Positions 15,252-25,139 of a stretch of 64,000 nt of DNA are shown piece by piece. The DNA comes from Mastigamoeba balamuthi. Lineage: Eukaryota; Evosea; Mastigamoebida; Mastigamoebidae. The stretch covers positions 387,814 through 451,813 of the forward strand of contig CACRSC010001917.1 in assembly GCA_902651635.1 (NCBI GenBank), read 5' to 3'. The translations under genes were made by a program, and so were the position numbers. Each line of letters begins with the position of its first letter. Within the stretch, counting starts at the first letter, position 1. A model generated the notes under the pieces. The model saw only the letters and a program-made list of their open reading frames with translations, did not search any database and was not told where the DNA came from.

Positions 15252-16651
15252 TCACGGCAGGAAGAGTAGCGCCAAGACGCGGCGGGCGACGTTCTTAGAA
15301 AGGAAAGGCTGGAACTCGTTGGCTTCGAGCGGCTTTGCGCCCTCGTAGTCGGCGGCCAGCTCCTCATCGTAGTAGAGGCTGTGCGGGTCGAACCCCCGCG
15401 GGGCCGCCTCTGCCGCGGCCCAGGCGCAGAGCACCTCGCGGTCGACGAGGCGGTCGGCGCCCGCGTCCTGCTGGTTGACGTCGTCGACGAGCGTCTGCAC
15501 GAGCTCGCCGACGCTGAAGTGCTTGCGGAAGAGCGCCAGCACGCGGGCGCGCTCGCCCTGGCCGACGCTGAACGCGCACTTGTCGGCGACGGCGCTCTCG
15601 ACGCCGCGGAGGCCGAGCTCCTCGCCGACGGCGATCCTGTAGCTGCTCTGTATGTGCGGCAGCTGGCCCTGGGGGTTGCCGTCGCCCGTGCGCCAGGCGT
15701 CGGGGTTGAGCAGGTTCGAGACCTGGTCGAGCACGCGCTGCTTCTGGTCGTCGACGAGGGCCAGCACCTGCTCGCGCAGCCCCCTGTCGCGCCCCGAGAG
15801 CGCCCCGTAGACGCTGTCGATGACGCGCCCCTGCTCGGCCTGGCACGCCGTGAAGCAGTCGGCGATGCGCAGCAGGTGCCTCCGCCGCGCGTCGCGCGCC
15901 AGCGGCGCCACCGCCTGGAAGATGAACCGCATCGCCAGCGCCGTGTGCTGGCGCACCGCCGGCATCGACTCGTACAGCGGCAGCCCGCTGTGGTACGTCG
16001 ACAGCACCAGCGCGCTCACCTTGTTCTGCCGCTTGCGGTCGTACATCGCCTCGGCCTCGGGCACCGCCTCCCGCAGCACCCGCAGCACCTCCCCGTCGCT
16101 CAGCGCCTCCACCGGCCCCACCTCCTCCCTCGCCTGCGGCGTCTGCCACGTCCCCCCACGTGTCCTGCCGACGTCAGCAAAAAATCTTTCTCCCGCGGCC
16201 GCGCCGAGGGGCCGCGCACGTCTGTGCGGGACTTGGGGCTGAGGAGAGAGTCCTTGAGCGCCGCGTAGATCTGGCGCCACTCGGGGGGCGCCCCGTTGTC
16301 GGCGTCCGGGATGGCCTCGAGCGCAGCCACGTCGACCGCAGGCTCCTTGCGCACCGGTCTCTTCTTTCGTGGCTGCTCCCCGCGCCTCGCTGCATGCCCC
16401 CGGCGGGCGCCAAGACAGCGGCGGCAGTAGCAGCAGCAGCAGCACGAGGGCAACAGCGAAACCGCGCAAACGCGTTCGCACTGGCGTGAATAATCGCTTA
16501 CGGCGTTCGAAATACGGAATGCGGCTCTACATTTGGGGGCGTGCGGGTTCGGAGTGCCGCACGCGCTGCACGCGGCAGAGCCCTCGGCGTTGTGCATCGT
16601 GCACCTCTCGCACGCGTAGAAGCCCGCCGGGGGAGCCGCCGTCGCCTCCAT
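15252..16651 (-). CDS. RanBP2-type zinc finger protein, unknown helical C-terminal domain
   Basis: Starts MEATAAPPAGFYACERCTM with one RanBP2/Npl4-type zinc finger (CERCTMHN...CSACGTPNP) at residues 14-34, a fold that binds ubiquitin or single-stranded RNA. A basic stretch (RKKRPVRKEP) and a segment EWRQIYAALKDSLLSPKSRTD follow, then an all-helical region of about 280 residues (LSDGEVLRVLREAVPEAEAMYDRKR...AQMRFIFQAVAPLARD-type helices) ending KNVARRVLALLFLP. Introns: one near 16400-16530 whose exact ends are ambiguous (GTAAGC or GTAGAG donor), and one near 16140-16230 (GTGCGC donor, TTGCTGACGTCGG branch region). Not recognised beyond the finger. Convergent with the small membrane protein gene at 14673-15064. 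Confidence 0.65.
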
Positions 16652-16718
16652 CCTGCGCCCCCTCGCGCCCGCCTGTCCGTTAGTTCCTCTCTCTCTCTCT
16701 CGTGTGCGCAGGGGCTCC

Positions 16719-17006
16719 TCACGGCGGCGGCGATGGCGGTGGCTCGGCGACGACGGCAGCAGCAGCAGGCGCCTCGGGCACAGACTTCACGCTCTTCTTG
16801 CTGTCTGAGCGACAGAGGGCAGGGGGCAGGGGGAGCGAGCGGGTGGGAGTGGGAGAGGAAAAGCGCTTTTAGTTGGGACAGAACAGAGGACGGACGGGCC
16901 CCCAGTCAGTTTCCCTACCAACGCGGGTGAGACGGCCCTGGCTGGTCTTGTACGGGCTCCCGGGGTCGCTCGCGTCCTTGCGGCGCGTGCTGCCGTTGCC
17001 ACCCAT
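16719..17006 (-). CDS. 57-aa protein with N-myristoylation-like start
   Basis: Two-exon model 16919-17006 and 16719-16804, intron GTAGGG...CTCAG in phase 1, with an AACTGACTGG branch-like site. Product starts MGGNGSTRRKDASDPG: Gly at position 2 and Ser at position 6 fit the N-myristoyltransferase consensus, and basic residues follow. Ends VVAEPPPSPPP. The rest is low complexity, so the existence of the gene rests on splice signals, phase and compact start/stop placement. Function unknown. Confidence 0.5.
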
Positions 17007-17274
17007 GCGGCCAGTGGCGGGGATTACGCCTTCTCCTCGCAGCGCGGTGATACGCCCTCTCCCCGCCCTTTTTTTGGCAGCGCTGCCCCTTATCGGCAGC
17101 GGAGATATCTTGGTGGCGAATCTGCTGGGTTTCCAATATCTCACCCATTTCCTGTCCCCCGCACCCTCCCATCCCCATCCTGAGAAGAGACCCCTAAATG
17201 CATAGAGATCTTGTGCAGGATATCGCCTGAGTGGCCTATGCTTTTTGATCCCCCTGGACAACTCTTGGAACTGC

Positions 17275-19649
17275 TCACTGCGCAGCCTCCACCTCGGTTC
17301 TGAGCCGTTTGTACCGCAAAAACTCCTGCCTGTCCCAGCCAGCCGTGTGAGCGACCCGAGGGCGATGGCTAGTGAAGCGGAGGGCGGCACGCACTCCTTC
17401 TCGGCAATGACCGCGTCCACCACGGGCTCCTTGTACTTGTCCGTGTCGTCGACCGAGAGGTGCTCCTGCTCCTCGGGCTCCTTGGGCCTGAAGACGCGGT
17501 TGAACATGTCGTGCCACGCGTTGACTGACGACCCCCCGGCCCCCATCCCCGCCTCCCCGATCGACGCGAACGTGTCGCGGCCGCGGGGTACCGTGAGCGC
17601 CTCGTTGGGCGACGTCTTGACGAGGTCCGAGAGGCTCGTGCCGAAGAGGTAGTGGTTCATAAACGCCCTGAACCGCGTCATGTGCTTGCCCTCGTCCTTG
17701 GCTATCACGCTGATCAGCGCCATCCCGTATGTGTGCGCAAAGAACCTCAGCGTCCTCGCGATGACCTTGCGCTGCTCGCTGCGGACGGGGGATCAAGACC
17801 AGTCAGAGAGGGCTGTATGGCGTGGCGTCGCGTACGCCTCGAGGTCCTGGTAGAGGTCGTATTTCGTCCCGATGAGGACTGCGGGGATGCCGAACGGTCT
17901 GATGCGCTCCTTGTCCGGGAAGTCGGGCTTGTAGTCGGCCGCGCTGGTCTTGCGGACGGCTTCGAGGCGTGCCGGGTTGACCTTCTCGAGCGTCTTGAGG
18001 CAGTACTCCGCCCTCTGCCTGATGGCCTCCGCCCAGTTGATCAGCACCTCCATCAGCCTCCCCGGCTGCCCGTGACACAATCGATCAGCACGGGGGCCAT
18101 GGGACGGCGAGTACATCGCTTAGGTCGACCACCACGGCAATCGTCGTCGAGTGTATGTGCTCGGGCGTCAGGCACACCTCGAGCAGCGAGGACAGCCTCG
18201 TCCCGCCAGCTGTGCATTGCAGCGCCTTCAGCCACAGCCTGCCTTACTCAAGGCAAGGGCAGGGCAATGACAGCAGCGCACCGATCTCCCAGCAGTGGAC
18301 GACGTCCTTGGATATCGAGGAGACCTTGGCACGGCGCCCGAACGAGTACTCCAGGGCCGTCGACGCCTCGTGCGGTCCCTCTGCGAGCGCCATTCAGGCC
18401 CGGCTTACATGGCCCCTGTCGGCCAAGGAAGGGGAAGAGGCGCACGCTTGTCGAGGAACCCTGAGATGAGGGTCGACTTGCCAGCACCCTTTCCCCCGAC
18501 AAAGATGGCAGTGAACTCGTCGATCTGCTGCACGTCGCCGACCTCCTGCTTGCGCTTCTCCTCCCGCTGCGCCAGTATCAGCGCCCATATGTCCTTTCCG
18601 TGCTGCTTGCTGGGGAGTCTCGCGCACAACGCTGGCCAGTCAGCAGCCGCTGCACCCCCGGGGCCACCACTCCCAGCCCGTACCCCGCGCGGTTCTGGGG
18701 GAGCGAGAGGTCGCTGTCGTTGTCATCGTCGCCAGCGACGACCATCTTGCTCTGGTTCGCTGCTGCCTCGCGTTCCTCGTTCTGCCCAGTCGGAGCGCCG
18801 GGGGTCAGTCGCTCCTCCTCCTCGGGGGCCAGAGGGGTGGGGCCCGGGGGACCTTGAGCCTGGCCTGGCGGAGAGCGTCCTCCGAGGCCTTGTTGGCCTC
18901 GCTGTCCTGCGCTATGCTCTGCTGCAGCTCCCGTCTCCTCTGCTCCCTCGCCTCCTTCTGCATCTCCGCCTCGGCCCTCTCCCTGCTCACCTCGGCCGGC
19001 TCGGGGCTCCTCGCTGGCGCCGCGCTCCGCCTCTGCACCGACGGCGACGACACCGCCGACGCCGCCCCCGATGGCGGCGCAGACGCTGGCGAAGGCGACG
19101 GGGCTGCCGGCGGCGGCGAGGGCTTGGCGGCCGACGCGGGCGACGGCGACNGTCGGAGAGGGGCCGCCGCCTGCTTGGGAGCCGCAGAGGCCCCCTCGTA
19201 CGTCGCGTGGGCCATGTGGGCCGCGGCGGCTGCGGCCTTGTCCGCCTCGGCCTGCTGCCTGCGCAGATTCGCGCGTGACGTGCGATTCCAGATTCCCGAT
19301 CTCGATATCTATCCGCGGAAGATTCACGGGGGGGAGGGGCGGGGGAGATACTTGTATTGCTTGGCGCGCTCGATGGCAACGCGGAACCCCGCCGTGACCT
19401 CGTTGATGGCAGCCTGCTGGTCCGGGGCCGCAGCAGCCCTGATCGCCTGCGACGCTCGTGCGTGAGAGAACCGTGGGAGACTCGCCGTCTCGCGGGAGGG
19501 CGGGGGGGGAGGACCTTGAGGGCCGAGGCTCCGACACGGAGGTGCTCGGCGGCGTCCGCGAGGGACTTGCGGTTCCTGGTCTTCTCGTAGTCGTCGAGGA
19601 GGCGCAGGGTCTCGGCCAGGTCGCCCTTGAGCTTCGCCACTTCAGCCAT
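17275..19649 (-). CDS. DYNC2LI1: Dynein-2 light intermediate chain (DYNC2LI1) with long N-terminal extension
   Basis: Subunit of the retrograde intraflagellar transport motor; implies a flagellum. Ten-exon model (586 aa): 19515-19649, 19352-19446, 18853-19258, 18684-18781, 18446-18609, 18282-18380, 18115-18209, 17836-18065, 17395-17778, 17275-17329. The C-terminal 350 aa match the family: KDIWALILAQREEKR, P-loop-like [78 protein letters not shown]. Residues 1-243 are extra: a helical MAEVAKLKGDLAETLRLLDDY start, a Gln/Ala-rich coiled coil and a Pro/Ser/Ala linker. The bridge intron (18782-18852, CTGACC branch, CTGGGCAG acceptor) is in phase. If it is not used, a separate gene would begin at the ATG at 18743-18745. 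One undetermined base lies in exon 3. Confidence 0.8.
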
Positions 19650-19803
19650 CTTGGAGAGTCTAATAATAGTCCGCAGAGAGAGATATCTGACGCTGTGACG
19701 TGTCTCCGCGAGAGATCGATATCTCCCGATGGATCGGGCTCCCGGGATAAAAATCAGAACCCACAATGTTGTTTCTGTTGCAGCCCATACGGGCGTCCGC
19801 GGA

Positions 19804-21030
19804 TCACCAGGCCTCACGGAGGGCAACGCCGGGCTTGTTGATCCAGCTGAGAGAGAGGGGGGTGCAGCACAGGTGTTACTTGATGCTCAATTGATCGCTG
19901 GAGACTGACCTGCTGAGAGTGCACGGGCGGTGGCCCGCAGCGTCGCAGTCGCCGTAGCTCGACACCACGTGCAGCGCCGGGTTGCGCCTCTGCAGGGCGA
20001 TGAGCGAGTACTCGTCGATGCGCTTGCAGCCCTGGACCTCGAGCCACCGCAGCGTCGCCACGCGGAACAGCGAGAACATCGCCGAGCTCGTGATGCCCGT
20101 GCAGTTGGAGATGCGCAGCGAGGCGAGCCTCCGCGACGCGGCCGCGATGACCGAGATCGACTGGTTGGTGACCCGCGGGCACTCGGTCATCGTGAGCTCC
20201 TCGAGGCCCTCCAGGACGCCCTGCAGCGCGGAGACCGACGCGTCGGTCGTCTCGGGCCCGCTGATGCACAGCGACGTCACGCGCAGCCTGGCGAGCACCG
20301 AGGGGTCCGGGATCGTGCACTCGGAGAGGTCGACGGACCGCAGGCCCCTGCACGAGGCGATCCACTCGACCGAGGTCCTCGTCAGCTCCCCGGCGGCCCC
20401 GCGCAGGCAGAGCGACGCCAGCCGCGGGAAGTATGCGGCCACGGTCCACAGCGTGCGCGCGCCCGTGTCGCACCACGGCAGCTCCAGCACCTCGAGCGAG
20501 GTGCGCGAGGCGCAGGCTCCGAGGGCCTTGGCCAGCCCCTGGTCGCGGATCCCCGCGGGGCGCATCAGGCAGAGCTCGCGGAGGCCCCGCAGGTTCGTGA
20601 GCAGCGAGCGCAGCGACCTCTCCGTGAGCCCCCCGGTGTCCCCGAGCACGTGGAGCACCTCGAGCGCCGGGCAGGCGCGGGCGATCTGGCGGACCACCTG
20701 CAGCGAGAGGTACGAGGGGCAGACCAGCGAGAGCCTGCGGAGGCCCGGGCGGCCCGAGGCGAACAGCAGGCGGGCACCGCAGATGCCCACGGGGCTCAGG
20801 ATCATCAAGGAGCTCGCCCACGACAGGAACGGGGCCTGCGCGATGCGGGCGGCGCGCTCGTCGGAGAGGGCGCAGAGCCTCGAGGCGAGCCAGAGCGAGG
20901 GGGTCACGGCGGCGGAGCGCCAGCGGCGGCACACGAGCATCGAGCAAGAGCGGTCGTGCGCAGAGAGGAACGAGAGCACGACGAGCAGGATGTGGTCGTC
21001 GACGCTGTCGAAGGGGCCGTGGACCTCCAT
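19804..21030 (-). CDS. F-box / leucine-rich-repeat protein
   Basis: Substrate-receptor type of an SCF ubiquitin ligase. Exons 19910-21030 and 19804-19846 (387 aa); intron GTCAGT...TCTCAG, 63 bases. Seen: F-box about 8-50 (DHILLVVLSFLSAHDRSCSMLVCRRWRSAAVTPSLW is the stretch, with the typical CRRW), then about ten LRRs of the cysteine-containing type (GLRRLSLVCP, LEVLHVLGD, GLRELCLMRPAGIRDQGL, LEVLELPWC, GLRSVDLSEC, GLEELTMTECPRVTNQSI, LASLRISNCTGITSSAM, LRWLEVQGCKRIDEYSL). The last exon adds WINKPGVALREAW. Substrate unknown. Confidence 0.88.
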
Positions 21031-21197
21031 ACAATCCTGACTGAGCTCAGATGATTACGAAGCAGCACGCACCAGACAATGAAATACAAACAACATTGTG
21101 GCACATGAAACTCAACACGAAACGATCTCTCATTTTGCTCCTGCAACGTACCATACGGTTTCAATCTCAGAGGTTCGAGGTAACATTGAACCTTTCA

Positions 21198-22400
21198 TTA
21201 CATGAGAGAGCAATGCGTAGATGGCGAGGTCAACTTCTTCTTCTGCTCCATATCCCCGAGAAAGGCCTCGAAATGGAGAGGCGTCTGGAGCAACTCTCCC
21301 AATGCCCTGGTCCTGTTCTCCTCGGTCATCTTTGCGAACTCGGGCTTGCTGCTGACCTGTGCATAGTGGCAGCAGATACATTTCCACAAGTGGTCTTCCA
21401 GCTGCCTAGCCCCAACCAGCTGTGCCGACTCGAGCAAGCCGCACAGGTCATACCTCTGTGGGTCCCGGGAAACAGCAGCGACGACTTTGTTCTCGCACAT
21501 GTTTGCCAAGCGGTCCAGGCCGTGCCTGTGGGCCAGGCACAGCAACTCCATGGGCTCCACGTGCTCCGACCGGCTGCGGTCCGAGTACAGGTACTCGAGT
21601 AGAGCTTCACAGGCCTCTGGCGAGGTGCCCACGAGCTCCAGAATGCCGGGGTCGGCCTCTGCAAACCCTCCCCCGAGAGATGCTCGGAACTCTTTGCACC
21701 TCCCACACAGGAACACTCTGTGCGCAGGAATCGAGGCCCCGCCAGCGTGCACGACAGTGTCTGACAACACGGCCTTGCCCAGGAGGAGTTTGCCGGCGGC
21801 CTCTGCCAGCTCCTCGCTGTGCTGCTCGCTGATGACGGAGTTGAGGTCCTGGTCGCCCTGCCATACGTATAAGCACGCCTGCACCAGCATCGGCAGCCTG
21901 AGTTCTTGCGCTAGCACTTGGAGCTCTGGGAGTTCTTCATCGCCTGCCCGGGGCATCGCCTCGACAGCGCCGGTGTAGATGAACTCGAGCACCATGGAGA
22001 AGAGCTGTCTGGTGACGTGGTCCGCCAGCTCAATGAGCAAGCGCTTGTTGCAGTCATCGCTGACGTTAACCGAGCTGATGGCAGTGCAATCGCAAACGGC
22101 TGCCTTCAGCTCCTGGTCTTCCAGGGAGAAAGCAGGCGACTGAGTGCAGGTCGTGGCCCCCTCAATCAGGGGCAGATAGCCAGACCGCGTCCGCGTATCC
22201 CTGCTCGTTTCCTCGCACGTGGTTGCCAGTAGGATTCTGCGGAAGAGCGAGGAGCCGCAGGCCACGACTGCCCTGTGTGCGAGCAGAGGCACGGGCGAGT
22301 CGGCGCACCAGAACTCGAGGTCAGCGAACTGTGCGCCCTCGCGGAGCATCGTGCGCATGTCGTGGCCAAATGTTGACGGGGCGACGTGAACCAGCGGCAT
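21198..22400 (-). CDS. Tandem-BTB protein with CaaX box (RhoBTB-like without GTPase domain), copy 1
   Basis: Intronless, 400 aa, start ATG 22398-22400. Two BTB/POZ domains: BTB1 about 18-160, interrupted by an insert (DVTRTRSG-type loop through IEGATTC) and resuming at ADHVTRQLFSMVLEFIYTGAVEAMPRAGD; BTB2 about 205-330 (GGASIPAHRVFLCGRC...ACEALLEYLYSD...LLCLAHRHGLDRLANMCE). C-terminal BACK-like helices follow, then the CaaX sequence CSLM. The start lines up with VHVPPSTFADDMR just after the GTPase domain of the two full-length paralogues downstream, so this copy lacks that domain entirely. BTB proteins of this kind act as Cul3 adaptors; the CaaX box predicts prenylated membrane attachment. Confidence 0.85.
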   Translation of the reverse strand: MPLVHVAPSTFGHDMRTMLREGAQFADLEFWCADSPVPLLAHRAVVACGSSLFRRILLATTCEETSRDTRTRSGYLPLIEGATTCTQSPAFSLEDQELKAAVCDCTAISSVNVSDDCNKRLLIELADHVTRQLFSMVLEFIYTGAVEAMPRAGDEELPELQVLAQELRLPMLVQACLYVWQGDQDLNSVISEQHSEELAEAAGKLLLGKAVLSDTVVHAGGASIPAHRVFLCGRCKEFRASLGGGFAEADPGILELVGTSPEACEALLEYLYSDRSRSEHVEPMELLCLAHRHGLDRLANMCENKVVAAVSRDPQRYDLCGLLESAQLVGARQLEDHLWKCICCHYAQVSSKPEFAKMTEENRTRALGELLQTPLHFEAFLGDMEQKKKLTSPSTHCSLM

Positions 22401-23577
22401 CAGCACAAGGGAGGGGGAGGGGTCTTTCTGGCGATTGGTGTTGGAGGAATGGGCTTTTCAGTGGACAATTCCGGGTTATTTCCACCTGGCGAGAAATCTC
22501 TGATCACTACTACTGGGATTTCAGGGGATCGCAAGATGCACGTCATACCTGGGTATCCCCTGGAACATCTACAAGACGAAACACCCTGGTGTGCACACCT
22601 GGGAAACCCCCCGGGTGTCCCCCGCGTCATGCCCGAAGAATCAATGACGACAGTTGCCGCTGTTCAGCCTACAACGCACTCTTCCTCAGCAGGACTGCCA
22701 CTTCGTAGCCCTCTCCTGCACAGTCGTGGAGAACATTACATCTTCAAGCTGAGTGCGGTCCAGGACGGCAGCCAATTCGCGCATCTCATGCTGTTGTTCG
22801 GTGTGCACTTGTGTCGGGTCAGGTTCATATACCTCAAGGAGAGCCGGAACTGCTGTGAAGTGCTGGAGCATATCATGCGGGCGTCGGAGGGGCAGGGTCT
22901 CGCCAAGGCGACCAAGCACATCATGCGAGGAGGCGGGACTGCGTCCAGTTCTCGAAGCTGCTGGTGCTGCCCGACCGCGGACAGCCTCTCTTGCCGTGCA
23001 GATCGCCCCGTGCAACAAGGAAGTGCTATTGGTGTTTGACTTGCACTTTTCCGACTGCGTTGTCTCGGAGAGGACGAAGAAGAATGTGAGCAGGTCGGAA
23101 TGACCCGGCGATTGATCGTTCGGTCACACACATGATCCACCAGGCCCAGCACTTCCCCCGCACCACAAGGGGAGTGCATGCGCGTTCGTCTCGTGCCTAT
23201 AGGAAGAAATGGATGAGAATTAATTGCTTCCCAATTCTCAACAGATGCTAGTCTCGGGGAAAAAGGTTGGAGTCGCCAGGAGCACGATGGTCCTGGCGTG
23301 AGCTGGGCGATGAGAGTGATGTCGGTTGGCAGTGATCACGTACAGGTGGCGCGGCAGTGGCGGCGGCATTAGCAGCGCCGTGGAACTTGGGATCGCCAGG
23401 GGGCAGTTGATGAAGGAGAAATCAGTTGTGTGCATCGTGCGTATAATCGCTCCAAAGCTGTTGCTCGTGTCCCTGGGGTCCACTGCTGGCATCGGTCGCC
23501 CTTGACAATCCCCCTAGCATCGTTTGGGACAGGTTTACAGCTCTTAATCTCCTCAGGCACAAGACTTCATTTGGCCA
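22401..23577. other. Long intergenic stretch, no confident gene
   Basis: About 1.2 kb between BTB copies 1 and 2. Lower GC than the genes and no recognisable protein in either strand. A plus-strand frame around 22720-22960 (HYIFKLSAVQDGSQ, RFIYLKESRNCCEVLEHIMR) looks mildly protein-like but I cannot assign it; it could be an eroded gene. No trace of a GTPase domain belonging to BTB copy 1 was found upstream of it. Confidence 0.5.
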
Positions 23578-24792
23578 TTACATGAGAGAGCATTGGATTG
23601 TGTAGATGGTGTGTAATGGTGAGGCTCTCTTCTTCATCTGCTCCATATCTCCGAGAAAGGCCTCGAAATGAAATGGAGACTGAAGCAGCTTGTTCAACGC
23701 CCTGGTCCTGTTCTCCTCGGTCATCTTCGCGAACTCGGGCTTGCTGCTGACCTGTGCATAGTGGCAGCAGATACATTTCCACAAGTGGTCTTCCAGCTGC
23801 CTAGCCCCAACCAGCTGCGCCGACTCGAGCAAGCCGCAGAGGTCATACCTCTGTGAGTACCGGGAGACAGCAGCGACGACTCTGTTCTCGCACATGCTTG
23901 CCAGGCGGTCCAGACCGTGCATGTGGGCCAAATTCAGCAACTCCATTGGCTCCACGCGCACCGAACGGCTGTGATCCGAGTACAGATACTCGAGAAGAGC
24001 TTCACAGGCCTCTGGCGACGTGTCCACGAGCTTCAGAATGGCGGAGGAGGCCTCTGCGAACCCTCCCCCAAAAGCTGCGCGAAACACTTTGCACCGCCCG
24101 CACAGGAACACTCTGTGAGCGGGCAGTGAGACCCCGCCAGCCTGCATTACGGCGTCGGCGAACATTGTCTTGCCCAGGAGGAGTTTGCCGGCGGCCTCTG
24201 CCAGCTCCTCGCTGTGTTGCGCGCCTATGACACAGTTGAGGGGCTGGTCGCCCTGCCTGACGTACTTACACGCCTGCGCGAGCATCGGCAACCTGAACTC
24301 CTGCCCTAGCACTTCGAGCACCGAGAGCTCGAGGTCGCCCTCCCGGGGCATTGCCTCGACAGTACCAGTGTAGATGAACTCGAGCACCATGGAGAAGAGC
24401 TGGCTGGTGACGTAGATCGCCAGCACAATGTGCGAGCGCTTTCTTCCTTCGCAAACGCTGACCGAGCTGATAGCAGGGCATCCACAATCAGCTGTCCTCA
24501 GCCCCTGGTGCTCCAGAGAGGAAGTGTACGACGGAGAACAGGTCGTGGCCCCCTCACTCAGGGGCAGATAGCCAGACCGTGCTCGGGTGTCCCTGCTCGT
24601 TTCCTCGCGCGTGGACGTCAGCAGGATGCTGCGGAAGAGTGCAGAGCCGCAGACCATGACCGACCTGTGTGCGAGCAGAGGCACGGGCGAGTCGGAGCAC
24701 CAGAACTCGAGGTCAGCGAACTGTGCGCCCTCGCGGAGCATCGTGCGCATGTCGTCGCCGAACGTTGACGGGGCGATGCGGACCAGCGGCAT
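23578..24792 (-). CDS. Tandem-BTB protein with CaaX box (RhoBTB-like without GTPase domain), copy 2
   Basis: Intronless, 404 aa, start ATG 24790-24792. Close paralogue of the gene at 21198-22400: same MPLVRIAPSTFGDDMRTMLREGAQFADLEF start, same two BTB domains, identical CaaX CSLM. The last 20 residues carry a small insertion before the CaaX (ASPLHTIYTIQ), and BTB1 shows more substitutions (AIYVTSQLFSMVLEFIYTGTVEAM). The C-terminal segment around LVGARQLEDHLWKCICCHYA is unchanged between copies, which suggests a recent duplication or gene conversion. Both copies differ from the GTPase-bearing pair in being intronless. Confidence 0.85.
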   Translation of the reverse strand: MPLVRIAPSTFGDDMRTMLREGAQFADLEFWCSDSPVPLLAHRSVMVCGSALFRSILLTSTREETSRDTRARSGYLPLSEGATTCSPSYTSSLEHQGLRTADCGCPAISSVSVCEGRKRSHIVLAIYVTSQLFSMVLEFIYTGTVEAMPREGDLELSVLEVLGQEFRLPMLAQACKYVRQGDQPLNCVIGAQHSEELAEAAGKLLLGKTMFADAVMQAGGVSLPAHRVFLCGRCKVFRAAFGGGFAEASSAILKLVDTSPEACEALLEYLYSDHSRSVRVEPMELLNLAHMHGLDRLASMCENRVVAAVSRYSQRYDLCGLLESAQLVGARQLEDHLWKCICCHYAQVSSKPEFAKMTEENRTRALNKLLQSPFHFEAFLGDMEQMKKRASPLHTIYTIQCSLM

Positions 24793-25139
24793 CTGTGTGT
24801 GCTGGGATGGGGGATGAGCGAGAGTTGAGGACCAACTCAGAGAATGGGCAATTCTGTGGACAATTCCCTGCCATTATTTCCGCGAACACGTGAAGAAAAT
24901 CTCAGTTGCTGCCACTGCCAAGGGCAACCAAGATCATTGCCCTATCACCCATAATGGCATGTGCCATCACCGCCGGTGATTTCAGGTATCACAGAGTGCC
25001 AGTTTTTCTTTCAGGCCCCAACCCCATGATAATCAACCTTTATGAGGATGTGGCAGCCAGATTCGATGTGACCGCAGTGCCTCACTCCAAAGCTCTGGCC
25101 CCTACGCACGGACTCAGCCACATCACAGCGCAACTATTC

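Noticed and set aside
19930-21054. 374-aa and 352-aa plus-strand frames
   Set aside because: Antisense to the F-box/LRR gene; their periodicity reflects the LRRs.
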